A stretch of 64,000 nucleotides of DNA from Ignelater luminosus. Its lineage: Eukaryota; Arthropoda; Insecta; Coleoptera; Elateridae. A program made the position numbers and the translations under genes. Under the pieces are notes generated by a model, which was not told where the DNA came from, did not search any database, and saw only the letters and a program-made list of their open reading frames with translations. This document shows, piece after piece, positions 23,955-37,200 of the stretch; the stretch's first letter is position 1, and each line of letters begins with the position of its first letter. The stretch covers positions 72,290 to 136,289 of the forward strand of contig VTPC01004478.1 of the NCBI GenBank assembly GCA_011009095.1, read 5' to 3'.

Positions 23955-23964
23955 CCTTTATATA
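23955..23964 (-). promoter_or_regulatory. TATA-box candidate of gene A
   Basis: TATATAAAGG on the minus strand lies about 210 bp upstream of the gene A start codon, which would leave a 5' leader near 180 nt. A GATAAG motif lies another 115 bp upstream, at 24085-24080. Position and sequence fit, but no initiator was fixed. Confidence 0.4.
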
Positions 23965-26399
23965 AGATTTTTCATTAGTGATTTCCGGCAATTGCAAGTT
24001 GATTCATTTCGTTTATTTAGTATGCTCGCAAAAATATTCTAACGTGTTTAGATAACCACACGAACCGCAATGTAATTATCTTATCGTGGTTTTTTGAACC
24101 TTCTAAAAATGTTTAGATTTTAAACGCAAATAACAACAGGAAAAATTTTATTTAAACTTCATCATCTTTCTAGAAAAACATCATGTGTCTTTTATCTTTT
24201 TCTTTTGTCAACAATAGAAAGCATTTCAAAAATACTTGACACATACTTACTTGTTTAATCAATTAAATAAAACTAACCGGACATTATTGAAAAATAGCTA
24301 CCGGAATTAAGATGAACCATTCGTAATAAACTGATGTCATATACAAAGAATTCCGACTAGACGTAAATCTAAAAACTGGGTGAATTACATTTTTCGAATG
24401 ATCTTAATCACCCACTTCCTGACTTTTTCTTAAATTAGACAAACCGCACCGACTTTCTATTGTAAAAACTATTTTGATTATAAATGAAAATATTTGAAGA
24501 ATAAAAGTAAAAATACCCCGAAATACCATCCTGTCTACGCACCTAACTTTTAATAAATCGAGTTTGGTTTGTTTTGCTAATGAATGACGTGTATGCACCG
24601 GGGAAATACCTCATCCATTTCTCTACCTACTTTGTAAAACATGACTTGTTTCAAAATATTCTAATTTACAATTGTGATTCAGCTTGGATGGAAAAGTGTG
24701 ATTTTTATAAAGAAATTGTTCTAGGTATAACCACCTATTATATTATTTTGATATATTGATTATGTTGACCAACAAGTATTTTGAATAAATGGTTTTACCG
24801 CGACTACATACGCGTAAAAGCGTAAATACCAGGCAACGTGACGAGATGTCTTATCAACAAAGTAAACAACTTGCTATACTTTAAGCTTAGAGCATTACTG
24901 ATATTGACACTTAATTTTCATCTTAACAATCACACATTTATGTTTAGCTAAGGTATTTAGGTAGTGCTACTTCCAATATGACACTTTGGATGTTGATTTG
25001 TTGATTTCCTTCAAAATACGGTTTGGTTGTTGCATAAACTGGTCAGCCTTATTTATTTTGTACGTAATTCTTACTCACACAATTTAATTGGCCTTTTCTA
25101 ATTTCTGTTGAATGTTCACTTATGGTTATTAGACTTAGGACAGTTATGCACTAGGCATATTTGCCTACTTCCTGATTTAACAAAGCCTAATAGTCAGAAT
25201 AAAGGCAAAACGTGTCCATTTAAAATTAAAGTCATAAATCAATAACTTCAAATGTGCAAGTAGACCAGGTCCATGTTAATTCTTGTTTCATTTTTATATT
25301 TATTTGTTTTATATCTATTGTGACACGATGTGGTACCTAGATTGAGGCTGCAGTGGACGCAGAAAATTTTGAAATGATTAAAAGAATTTTGAATAAGAAG
25401 CAGAAGCACCAAGCATACAGGAAGTCGATTTTAATGACTAGCCTATTTGGTTCAAAACTGGTAATATATCCTGATAAAGACTATTTTCATTCTTTCAATA
25501 ATTTTGTAATACTTTTCTTGCTTTAGATATAAGAATGTTGATTTTGCGTTAATTTATCCCAGCCTTTTCTCCAAATGGGACAAATTTATAAAAAATATTG
25601 CACCTTATTGAGAGGAAAACATTAAGGACCCATATTGTAAAAAAATTCTTAGAAACAAAAGAAAAGAAACATCAGTGTTTGGAAAAAATCTTAACAATTG
25701 AATAGTTCGATTTAGCAAATCTTTCGTATTTTGAAGAGTCTTTCAAGCTGTTTCTATAAAGAAACCTCCCCATGGAACTAAGAATAAATGTGTTAAAACC
25801 TTTTTTAAATTACTGTGCATAAATAGATTGGAAGTTACACCTAAAAAATTATTATGAAAATAACGATAATACCTCATTACAGATACGACACATTATAAAT
25901 TGACGAATTTAGTGAATACCATCCTGGTGTCTACAGGACTACAGGTACGTGACTAAAAATTCAAGATCTACAAAGAAGAAACACAAATATACAATACAAC
26001 AGGCACTTGAGAGTTTTCGCTCATTATAAACACAGTCAGTGAATTCAAAACCACAATTAAGAAGACCTAAACTGAATTTATAAACGAAAAAACTATTCCT
26101 CAACCCATAATTATTCTAATAGTTTTGATGCCTTGCAGTATTTGTTTCAGCATATGAATGGTCTTCAAGGTTTCTGTCTTTGCCATTGTATCGAAAAAAA
26201 ATGTTTAGGGAAAGTCTCATAGTATCAGTTCACTTAAACAATCAGCTGTTTCAATTTGTGTCAACCTGTCACTACCTGTTTTACACAAAGTGTCTGCTTG
26301 TGTTGTTGTTTGTTGTTTTCGGCTACAACAATGTCCGACAGTACCAGCCACTTCTTGACTAGATGTTTTAGTGTTTGTTTTGCTTGTAGATATATATCA
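23965..26399. other. AT-rich intergenic DNA upstream of gene A
   Basis: No gene, transposon terminus or tandem repeat recognised. Frames of 60-64 codons here have no family motif. Confidence 0.45.
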
Positions 26400-28060
26400 A
26401 TGGCTGACAACGAAAAAAAGAAGAAGACAGGGATCTGGAATCCAGACAATAAGCCCTATCAGGTACCAAGAAGTACCCTAAATGATAAAGCCGATGTCCC
26501 TAGAAATAAAAAAGAAGTACACTTCAAGCCTATAATGGATTGGTTTCGAATGACATTCACTCCTGAGTACAAAAAAGTGTTAGGGGAGCACGTTAAGGAT
26601 TTGACAAACAGATTGATGCCCTTGAATAAACAAGAACTCCTTAGCCTTGATTTCTAGCTTGCTGCAAAATTGAACGTACCACATCAATTTAACAAGAGTC
26701 AAAAATCTGCTGTTAAACACTTCTATTATGATTTCATGCGAAGGCACACTATTTAATTGAGAGCTGTAAGATTCAATAAACCACAGGTGGGCAGATTTTT
26801 TCAACATCTTTAGATTTTGTTAGAAAAATTTCCATTTACGGTCTACAGGATATGGAATTGCAATGAAACCGGTGTCAATACCGTTCAAAAACACGCCAAA
26901 GTTCTAGCTGCAAAAAAAGACAAGTTGGAAAACTTACCTCTACAAGAACGTGACAATTTTATTTGCTATGAATGCTGGAGGCCAGTTTATACGGCCATTC
27001 GTTGTTTTTACGCGGAAACAAATAAATGACAGACCTAGATGAATTCTTCTGCTAAAAACGTGGCTGAAGTGCATCCAAGTGGCTGGCTGAATGCCGAAAT
27101 ATTTTTAAAATGGTGAAACACTGCCAAATACGCGAATCCAACCGAGCAAAGCCCGATTTTTTACTGATTCTTGATGGACACGGCAGTGATAAGGACTTGG
27201 AAGTCATCGAATTTGCCAGAAACCATTATATTACGCCGTTCCACACATCCATAAACTGCAGCCCTCAGATCGTACTTTCATGAAACCATTTAAATATACC
27301 TACAACAATGTCTGTGATTTGTGGATGAGAGCTAACCCTGGTCTTCGAATTAGCGAATATGACATCGCAGGACTTGTTGCTTTAGCGTACAAGCGTGTTT
27401 CTCGAACAGATATTGCTTACTATTAATTGTTTTTGCCGTACTAGCATTCATCTGTTTAGTAGAAATGACGATCTAGATTTTGTTTCATCGGCTATAACTG
27501 ATGTAGAATAAAATCCTTCGCCATCTAAAACAACATATTCTATAGAATGTCAGCCTTCAACTTCTCATCTACCAGAACATCAGCTTCATCAACCTTCAGT
27601 TTCCCTTTAATCAATAGATAGCTTTAAGGAGATTATCGTAGAACTATCGCCAGTTCCCGATGCATTAAAAGGAAGAGCGAGGGCACGACGGCGACGCCAG
27701 AAGCGGAACTAAGTGAAATTTCTACAGGTTCGCCATATAGAAATAGGTTAAAAGAGTAAAAAATTGGTTAATCAAGGGTAGAAACAGTCAAAAGGGGGTT
27801 ACTATTTGGAAAAAATGCTAAGCGAAAAACAGCAAGAAACGCAAGAATAGAAATGAAAGCAAAAATGAAAAAACTAAAGACCAAACCATATGTACTTTAT
27901 GCCTAGAATCATACAATGAAGACTGAATCCAGCGTGGAAAAGGTAAAAAGTGGGCCCATGAGGCCTGTGCCAACATTTAAGAGCTTTCAGAGGGCTATAT
28001 TTGTGATTATTGCAATGTTTAATATTTCATACCTCTGATGGCCAGTACTGGCTGACTTTT
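26400..28060 (+). pseudogene. pogo/Tigger-like transposase, copy 1
   Basis: The frame from 26401 (MADNEKKKKTG) reaches PYQVPRSTLNDKAD, the start of the pogo DNA-binding half, and ends at 26657 in LNKQELLSLDF. Further frames give a mutated NETG catalytic motif at about 26860 (NCNETGVNTVQKH), then the GWLNAEIFLKW and LILDGHGSHKDLEVI blocks with the second Asp near 27175. The C-terminal end, near 27900-28020, has a KKWAHEACAN / GYICDYC pattern like a PHD-type zinc finger. Stops and indels break it in many places, and no terminal repeats were seen. Confidence 0.75.
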
Positions 28061-28969
28061 TAGTATATTGACTTTTTTTATGTCGGGGAATTTTGATAAT
28101 AAAACAATACTTTCATAAACGTATTGTGGTTTTATTCGTCGCTCAGGTAGATAAAAGCTCTAATATGTGTTACAAATATCACTTTGATAATTATTTGGGA
28201 AATTTTCGTGTAATTTATGGTAACGACGGTACTGTGGGACTTTCCCTACAAAGCCTTTTCAAACTTTTCAATTTTCAAAAAACATTATTACAAGGTTTTA
28301 TGATACAAAATGTATTTCTCATGAAATATCTGCCAATACGACAGATACACAAGAAATTAAAAATGATTTTTGTAACTATTGTCAAGGGAGTAAATATTAT
28401 CTGAGCTGAAGAAATTCCCATTACAATTGAAAGGATCGTGGCAACAAGGATACATGCCACATTTTGTTATAATCTGAGTTAGACCCGCCATATACAACGC
28501 ACACAACCAATATTATTTAAATGCATCGATAGATGGCAGTAATGTAATAAATTTACTGTTTTAAAAATGTAGAAATTTGCTTACCTTAGAAGTCAAAAAG
28601 GGTGTAACCCACATTCAATATGGATGGCGCCTGTGCAAAATCCAATTACAAAGACAATAGCTCAAGAAAGTACAGAAAACTCTGAAAATGGTGAGGTTGA
28701 TTTTATTTCAGATGAAAGTGTACTGGATAGAGATTATAGTTCATGTCGGATAGATCAAGTGGTTTCTCGGATTTAGTTACAGAAGTAGGTAGGGGAAAGC
28801 GGTCTTGAAAGGAACACACCGTGTACTGCTTTACAGATTGTTTCAAAGTAATACAGCTACTCGGCAATAGATAGCACTGAGTCTATAGTTAAGTATGATC
28901 TATCAAACGTCACCTGATCTTCTCAACGCGATAGTGTCTCAGCAATATGATAGACAAAATATATGATTT
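28061..28969. other. spacer between pogo copies
   Basis: A 103-codon frame at 28093-28404 has no recognised motif. Nothing else can be supported. Confidence 0.4.
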
Positions 28970-31908
28970 CTTTACTTTTATTGACTGCAAGTTACGCAAT
29001 GAAAAAGAAAGCAGAAAAGACTAGAAGAATTAGAAAAGTAAAGTAAAGTAAAGGAGTTATAGAAAAAAATATGTGCATACGGTCTGTGGCACAGTCACAC
29101 AATATTGGAAAATCATATTTGGCGAGACTAATACGCAGCTCATTCTAGACACATCTAAACACAAACTCAACATTGGCAACAGCCAAATATTCTCTAAAGT
29201 TGAAGAACATTTACTTAGTGAATATTTTAAAACTGCGTCAAAGATGGTGTAGGGTTTAACTATTACACAAACAAGGCAACTGGCATTTGAATATGTCAGT
29301 AAGTTACCAAAAGAAATGCCAGCTAATTGAATTGTGACAAAAGAAGCAGGATGGGATTGGTTTCGTGGGTATATGAAACGTAACCCTGGCCTATCTCTGC
29401 GCCAACCAGTGCCTACAAGTTTATCCCGAGCTACATATTTCAATCCTTCAAATGTAAAAAAAAAACTATGACAAACTTGAAACTGTCTTGAAAAGATATG
29501 CGTTTACTCCTGAGCAAATATATAACGCCGACGAGATTGACCTTTCTACCGTAGCTAAGACAGGAAAAGTTATAGCCCAGAAGGGGATTGAACAGGCGGC
29601 TCAGGTTACTTCAGCTGAACGGAGACAGTTGGTTACAATGCTTTTGTTTGTATAAGCTAAAGGAAATACCGTTTCCTCGTCTTCATTTTTCCCCGACAAC
29701 GGTTTAAATAAATAATCCTGCAAGATTGTCCCACAGACAGTTTAACTAGAATTTGCTTTCAAAAGTGGATGGTTGACAAGGGAGAATTTCACAAAAGCAT
29801 TTGATCACTTTATTAAACATACAAAATCTTCTTAAGAGGCTCTAGTGCGGCTTACAATTGATACCCACGAAAACCATGTTAATATAATAATATACAGTTT
29901 GTCCAAGATAAGGATGCACAGCATGGGGATCTTGAAAACCGTAAGAGATAAGGATCGGTTAAATAAGACGAAAGTTGGTTATTTATAGGACCTTTCTGTT
30001 GGCGTTTGCAGAATCTAGATATCTTGGATAGTTTCAGAGATATTTAAAAAAGTAGATTTCTGGATTTTCGTTATTATTTTTTCTTTTATTTCTTTGAAGA
30101 GATGTCGAAAAACTAAAACCATTTTTCCATTGCCACTTTCTGTTTTCTATAAAACTACGCTAACAAAATTCCTGTACAACGTTTCGGTTTCGAGTAACCA
30201 TCATCAACTTCATTTTTTTCAAATAGGCGGAAAAACAATTGAAAATTGTTTTGGATAGCTCTTGTTGTCACGATTCTAATGATGTAAACATGATAGGGTT
30301 ATTTTGATTTTTTATTCTATAAATTAATGTATTCTGCAGTGCCCTGGCCTGCACGATCACCTGATCTAACACCGTTAGATTTCTTTCGTCTAGGGTTATG
30401 TCAAGAATCATGTGCTCAACCAAAATTTTGAAGATGAATAGCAATTATTACAGTTGGTCGCAGCAGCGTTCAACCAAAAAAATCAAAACTAAAATAACTC
30501 TATTGTGTTTACACCATTAGAATCGTGACAACAAGAGCTATCCAAAAAAAATTTCAATTGTTTTTTCGCCTATTTAAAAAGATGAGATTGATGATGGTTA
30601 CTCAAACCGAAACGTTGTACAGGAATTTTGTTATAGTATTTTAATAGAGAACAAAAAGTGGCAATGGAAAAGTGGTTTTAGTTTTCCGATATCTCTTTAA
30701 ATAAAGGAAAGAAAAAATAATAACGAAAATCGAGAAATCTACTTTTTTTTAAATATCTCTGAAACTATGCCAGATATCTAGATTTTGCAAACGCCCACAA
30801 AAAGGTCCTATAAATAGCCAACTTTCATCCTTTTTAACCAATCCTGTATCTCTTACCGTTTCCAAGATCCCCATGCTGTGCATCCTTATCTTGGATACAC
30901 TGTATATGTCGTGCAAGAGATCATTTTAAAGTGGAGTTAAACAATTGGATGATTTCAAATCCGGGCAAAACAGTAACCATATATCATCTTACAAAACTAG
31001 CCAAGTTTGCATTGGAGAATGCATTTACCATGAAAAACACTCAAAGGGGGTTTGAAAAATTCGGAATTTATTCTTTTGATTACAGTTGATGATTTTTCGG
31101 CATTTTGACCGGCCACTTTAGAATGCAAATCCGTTCTACTCTAGCGAACAGAAGTCTGTCAAACAATTAAACGGTTTAGGGTTTGGAAGAGAAAGAAACT
31201 TCACCACAGTATTATCAGAGCTTACATTTCAGCTCAAATTCATATTCAAACAAAGTGACATCGGAATTTGTAAAACCGTTCCCAAAGGCGATGAGTCGAA
31301 CGCAATCGACTACGGGGCGTAAAATGGGGTATGCAAGTTTTTTAACGGATTCGCCTGAAAAAAATTAAATTAGAGAAAGAATACCTAGAAAAGCAAATGA
31401 GGGAAAGTAAAAAGCTACAGCTGCAAATACGGAAAAATTCAGCTAGAAGAAAAGTGATGGTAGATGACCCTTTTTCTGATAGTGAGATATCTTTAAAATA
31501 TCCTGACAGTGAAAACGATTATTGTGAAGAATTGGAAAACTAGAAAAGGAGAAGGAACACATGGGATATGAAACTGAGAACTGCGTTTTAATAAGATTTG
31601 CATCAAAGAAAAGTATTAAGTTTGCAGTGACAAAAATAGTTGAAGTGTTATCAAGTGTTGAAGTAAAAGTTAAATTTTTAAAGGAAAAGTTTGATTCGTT
31701 TAATTTTGTTCATCCGGATAAAGACGATGGTGCCGATATATATGTTACAGACATTGAAATAAAATTGCCAAATCCTCATTTCAATACCGGTAGGAAGATA
31801 CCTAGAACCTTAGGAGATCCTTGCGGATCTAAGAAAGACTGCAGAAAAAAGAATTTTAATGTCCAAAATTGTAATTCTTTCGTAATTTGGAAAAACTTAG
31901 AAATCTAA
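28970..31908 (+). pseudogene. pogo/Jerky-like transposase, copy 2, interrupted
   Basis: The plus strand shows the HTH region (IRSVAQSHNIGKSYLARLI) at about 29075-29135. Next come GWDWFRGYMKRNPGLSLRQP, then YNADEIDLSTVAKTGKVIAQ with the first Asp, SAERRQLVTM, and TIDTHENHVN with the second Asp near 29860. The frame is then split by the 1008-bp element at 29895-30902. It resumes as NNWMISNPGKTVTIYHLTKL and ENAFTMKNTQRGFEKFGIYS. A charged tail follows at 31370-31545 (DDPFSDSE), and then a separate 115-residue frame (31561-31908) with NCVLIRFASKKSIKFAVTKI. Pogo copies 2 and 3 both carry such an extra C-terminal module. Confidence 0.8.
29895..30902. mobile_element. 1008-bp long-TIR DNA element nested in pogo copy 2
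   Basis: Left and right ends match as inverted repeats of about 410 bp, starting CAGTTTGTCCAAGATAAGGA and CAGTGTATCCAAGATAAGGA. By eye they look close to 90% identical with small indels. TA (possibly TATA) flanks both sides. The roughly 190-bp core has a piece reading WPARSPDLTPLDFF, the third-Asp region of a Tc1/mariner-superfamily transposase. It is therefore probably an internally deleted derivative of an autonomous element. Confidence 0.88.
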
Positions 31909-32823
31909 TAAAAATTCGTACGTATGTCTTTTCAAGGCAATGTCAAAGAAATTCCAAAGAAAACTTGAAACCCAAACATCATTTTATGGTCTATTATGTA
32001 ACTGCAATGGTCCTGTCAAATATCTTTCAAGTTTTAGATTCGAAGTGAAACACAGTGAGGCGAAGATATATACAAATGGAATTAATTCTCGAAAAATATT
32101 TCGTACACCCTAGGTATAAAAGCTCGTTTAAAATTTTCTAATATCATACTTTGTTCTAGTATTTTAATAATGAATACTGGAATTTCTTATCAATTGTTGT
32201 TTATTCTTATCTGTTTTATGTTCTACATTTACTGTTTTCAATCATAGATATTTAATAAAATTAATAAGAAACTTGATTTGACCCAATGAGATTTTATTCA
32301 TTGCTACATGATCCCACATAAAAAGAAGATTCAAAATCTAGGTTTATGAAGATATACAAAGCGTTATCTATGTTTTTATTATTAAGCAAGTGCGACCTTA
32401 CGTGTCCACAAATTATCATGAATGCAATATGCAACAGACTTCTCGTATAAACTTTACAATTCATATGTACAATTTCATTAAAACAATCTTATGGAAAAAT
32501 CTTAAACGACTGATAAATACGGGTGTCGAACTGGAAAACAAACCTACTTTGAAGTGACAGTTAATTTATCATTATTTTTTTACAAGAGCATTTCTTTGAT
32601 TTTCTTATCAATAAAGATTGTATTTACAGGTCAAGAAAAAAAGGACAGTGACAGCTTGACTTTATTCGTTTTAATATTACAATTTCTGATCTCTGCATAT
32701 TATAACGTAAACTCTTGATTTTAAATTATCACTTTTTTGTAATAGATTTTGAGTATGTAACATTCCAATAAACACATAGGGTAAAGGTCACAGAATAGCC
32801 AATTTTAATGAAACTTGATTATA
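31909..32823. other. AT-rich spacer
   Basis: No gene or repeat recognised. Confidence 0.45.
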
Positions 32824-34090
32824 CAGTGTGCTTATTAAATATGGAACAAATTCAATAACTCGAAAAATATTAATATTTTGAAGAAAAACGAAAAGGGGTG
32901 TAACGATACCGTCATTGTCATTTGACCAATGACGTCATCGATATTTTTTTAATGGCAACCCCAAGATATTTTTGCAGATTATTATTCGCCATTGAATTCT
33001 GTGTACAACGATCTTCAAATTTTCCAAACTCGCTCACGCTTTTCGGAGATATTGATTTTCTTTGTTTAGAAAATTGAAAACACTAAATAGAATTTTAACA
33101 ATTTAAATCTAGTACACTTGATTTACATTAAATTAAAAAATCAAGTACACATTAACTTATTGAGTTCGTGTTTCTTTATCGCAGCCGATCATTATCAGTA
33201 TTTTTAAGGAACTCCGAAGGAGTCGTTACTGAATTTACAAAGTCTGTCTGTCTGTCTGTATTTTCGCATTTTTTGTCAAATTCTGGAATTTTGACTTCAG
33301 ATTTGGATTCTATATCAAAAACTAAAGACAACGTAGTATTTTCGTTTTTTGAAACTCTTCGGGAACATGATCAAAATGGCGGCCGAAAATTGGAAAATTG
33401 GAAAATTTTCAAAAATTTTTCTTTATACTTTAGAATAGTATTCTATATCAAGAAATAAGACAAACGTGTAGTTTTAGTTTTTTGATATCACCTCGGGCAC
33501 ATGGTCAAAATGGCTGCCGAAGTCTGAAAAAAGTAAGAAAACGGAGTTCGTTGTGGTTATACTTTGCATTCCCAGATGTTTATTCTCTCCCTCTCTGTCA
33601 AACGCATCGTCCTCGTTTGTTAAAAATTCCGGTATTTACAACAAATAATATTATCAAGATTCAAGTAATAAATGACAGAAATCTAATTAGATGACATAAG
33701 ATAATATCAAGTTGATGTGTACTTGATCTTTTAATTTAATTTAGATCAAGTATACTAGATTTAAATGGTTGAAATACCATTTAGAATGTTTTAAATTTTC
33801 TAAACAAAAGAAATCAATATCTCCAAAAAGCGTGGGCAAATTTGAAAAATTTGAAGATCGTTGTACACAGAATTCAATGGCGAATAATAATCTGCAAAAA
33901 TATTTTGGGGTTGCCATTTAAAAAAATATATCGATGACGTCATTGGTCAAATAATGCTGACGTCATTAATTTGTGCATAATATTAAAAGATGCCCAACAA
34001 TTTAAATCGTTACACCTCTTTTTGCTCTTTTTTCGAAACATTAATATTTTTCGAATTATTGAATTTGTTCCATAGTTAATCAGCACACTG
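32824..34090. mobile_element. 1267-bp long-TIR element
   Basis: The left end CAGTGTGCTTATTAAATATG and the right end, which reads CAGTGTGCTGATTAACTATG in reverse complement, continue as inverted repeats for about 350 bp, including GTGTAACGAT and TGACGTCATCGAT blocks. TA flanks both ends. The centre (33168-33694) holds a GTCTGTCTGTCTGT run and two copies, 133 bp apart, of a TTCTATATCAA ... TCAAAATGGCnGCCGAA unit. No transposase was recognised, so it is non-autonomous. Confidence 0.85.
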
Positions 34091-34096
34091 TATATA

Positions 34097-34436
34097 CAGT
34101 GTCATTACAAAAAAAAAGAAACACTCATTAACTTCTTTATCTTGCGGTTGACAAAACAATGGTTAAATAGTTTGTTGTCTATGAGCATGTGTACTATTTG
34201 GTGGCATTTACGGTTAAACCACAATGAACATAACTTTGGTTTTTTTAAATGAAACCCTGCATTTTTTGTGACATTTCTTGATTCTCCATGTTTTCTTTAT
34301 TTTGCACATATAAAATCTTATAGGTATTGCATAAGAAAGTTTTGCTCTAAATCCCACAAACTATTTAACAGTTGTTTGTTTGTCAATCGCAAGATGAAAA
34401 AGTTATTGAGTGTTTCCTTCTTTTTGAATGACACTG
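34097..34436. mobile_element. 340-bp MITE
   Basis: Inverted ends CAGTGTCATTACAAAAAAAA and CAGTGTCATTCAAAAAGAAG continue through GAAACACTCA, TATCTTGCGGTTGACAAAC and a TTAAATAGTTTG block, for about 75 bp. TA flanks both ends. It sits 6 bp (TATATA) from the element at 32824-34090, sharing that short A/T spacer. Confidence 0.85.
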
Positions 34437-34572
34437 TATATATTGTGTTATTAGGATTGTGTACGAGTTTCACACTTGAACGTCGTAGGCGTTGTGTTAA
34501 ACAAAGATAGAACTATATGATCAACGAAGTTAGAAAGAGTAATTCATCATTCAGTATATGAAACTAACAAGC

Positions 34573-34764
34573 GATCATTAAAATCTCAGTTCCCGGTAGG
34601 CTATGAAATTTTTCCAGTACATAACCTACAAACTACAAAACCAATTAATAACACAATAAAACAAGTTCATAGTGTTAGTTTGACAGATGATTTTTACTGA
34701 GAATGGATTGACCTACGACATGAATTTTTTTCATAGCCTACTGGGAACTGATATGTTAATGATC
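34573..34764. mobile_element. 192-bp palindromic MITE
   Basis: The ends pair as GATCATTAAAATCTCAGTTC and GATCATTAACATATCAGTTC, continuing into CCnGTAGGCTATGAAA, so the inverted repeat is about 42 bp. There is no coding content. The target duplication is not clear, so the exact ends may differ by a few bases. Confidence 0.75.
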
Positions 34765-35109
34765 ACATGTTATAAGTGAAATAAAAATTTACATGTAATA
34801 CCAGTATTAGCCATCTCAACCCCAAATTTAGCCAATGTGAGCGCCACCTATAGCCATCTATTAATATTTTGTTGAAATTTTTTCTTTTGGTTACTAATCT
34901 CTTGTGACTATTTAAAAAAACAATGTTTAATCAAACTAAACTTTTATTTACGTGCAAAAACGAAAAATAGTTTATAAAAACATAAACATATTAAAAAACA
35001 CAATGTCAAAACAAACAACAAAAGAAATTTTCATACTGTGCGTACTACGTACGCTTTATTCAAAAATGCACATATTTATTAATATGTTCAATGCTAGACA
35101 TTCCTTTAT

Positions 35110-37200
35110 CATCCGTTGGTTTTGGATCTTTTAGCACCTCTAGGACATCTTCTGGTTCATAATCGCATATATCGGCTCATTTAGGCAACTTCCACAACAA
35201 ACCACTTTTCTCCATCGCCTGACATGTCTTAGTGTTGTCTTCATTGATTTTTAGTACTTTTGTAGGATAGAATTTATTATCGTACATGACGACAACAAAA
35301 TCATTAAGTGAGATACTATTTGTGCTAGAATTACTTTTCGTCTCTCTCTTTTAGGTCGATAGTTTGTTGTACTTTCTTCTCAAGCTTACTCTTCTTACTT
35401 TGTATTTTATTTTGTTTTGTTCTCTTTTCTTGTCTTAGTTTTTGGCTTTTTCTTTTTTCTTGGTTCTCTTTTTTCTTTCGTTTCTTTGATATGTATCCAA
35501 GACTTCATTAGTCAAAGCAGTCGGTAACTATTTTCTATATTTTTTTTCTGATTTGCCTTGGGACTAGGACAGCAAAGAATTTCTTTTAATAGTATTTTTG
35601 GAATGTCAATGAATTCGGATGCCTTTGGAGACGTAAAGGGATTTTCTGTGTAATTTTTCGTAGCTATTTCTTTGGATGTTACTACTGTAGTCGGTTCTTC
35701 TACTGAAGTATTTACGTTGTCTTCGTTAAGAGACGCAACAGTTACTGTAGTTGCAGTAGGAATGTTACTACCCATTAAGCAGTTTTTGATTTTCTACGCA
35801 AATATCATTTTGCGATACAGGCATAGGTTCACTTAAAAGATGTGCGGCCTAAGGAATGTGGTGGGGTTGTTGTCTAGAACAAATATTAATTTTGCATAAA
35901 AGCTATGTTAACATTCCATTCAAGAAAATACAGTACAGGCAAATTATCAAGATCACTGCACACTGGAGAATGTTGTAAAACAGAAATTCCATCATTTTGA
36001 ATTTTTCTTCATGCTTCAACATTTTTATTGCCATTCGACAGTATTTTGGTAAGTGTTCTTAAATTCAGCTAGAACTTTATCGTCAATATATTTTCCAAGA
36101 GAATCTGATTATTAAGAATATTACTGGAGCTTGCTTTTTTAACCAATAAATCGTTATCATGTTCGTTTTTCAGAGATGAAAATAAGTTTTGCTTTTTACC
36201 ACGCATTTTTCATAATTTACTACATCTGGATCAAAAAGAAACAATCCAGAACTTTTAAATCCAGAAATGATACGTTTAGCAAAATTTTTGAAGGCTAGTA
36301 TTGAATACAGGGAAATATCTTTTTTCTTTATTGTTTCGCCATCGTGGTTGAGTGAATTTCTTCCAAGACTGTTTTAGCGGAAAAAAGAAAGCAACATCTA
36401 ATGACTGCATAATAAGCGTTGCGTTAGGGAAAGACAAATAAGAATGATGTATTCTTTACACAACTTGCTTAGTTCAAACGATAAATAAAATGCATGGCTA
36501 TTCAAAAAATCAATTACTGGAAGACTAGTCCCCTTTTCTAGAAGAAATGGATGAAATACGTTCATGAAATAATCAGAAAATAGTTCACTTTGCATCCAAC
36601 CACTTGCACTCTTTGCTAGTGACCAGTCTGGAGGTGTAGCTTCAATGATCCAATTTGGTAGACGTTCATATTTAAAAATGGTTAGGAGAGGAACTATTTC
36701 TCCTTTAGCATTAACCGTAAATAATGTAATATTGTCCTTTTCTGAAGACAATGTTATATCATATGTTGCTGTCCCCTTTCTCGCTAAAACTAACGATCCT
36801 TTCGGAGATAAAAATATAGCGGTCTCATCGAGATTCCAAACTCTTGTCTGGGTATAAAAAAACGTTCGCTTCTGTCCCTAGCTGCCTAGCTGCTTTTTTA
36901 CTTCTGAAAACCAGTGCCTTATTTCTTCTTTGGTAGCAAGCGCTTTGGTTTTATTTATATATTCCGCATGTTTTTGTTTAATTTCCGGATGCCCCTTAAG
37001 GAAGGACTCAAACTATCTTCTTCCTGGCTTATTTTGCACAAACAGATTGCGGTGCGATATGTTCAACCCAACGGTTGCGGAAATGGCATGGTGGTATTTT
37101 TACAAAACTACAGGTGAGTCTTCATTGTCCATGGCAGCTAACTCAGGCAGAGAAGTTGCTGTTGTTGGGCTGCTGTTGCATTAATTAGTTGATTAGAAGC
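35110..37200 (-). pseudogene. pogo/Jerky-like transposase, copy 3
   Basis: On the minus strand, frames near 36860-36720 give FIPRQEFGISMRPLYFYL and EKDNITLFTVNAKGEIVP. The 117-residue frame at 36751-36398 continues with ASGWMQSELFSDYFMNVF and LPVIDFLNSHAFYLSFELS, in which the second catalytic Asp is followed by NSH in place of the usual GH. Farther down there is a Lys/Arg-rich linker (about 35500-35340) and then NDFVVVMYDNKFYPTKVLKI near 35300-35230. This resembles the extra C-terminal module of copy 2. Many stops; no terminal repeats seen. Confidence 0.72.
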
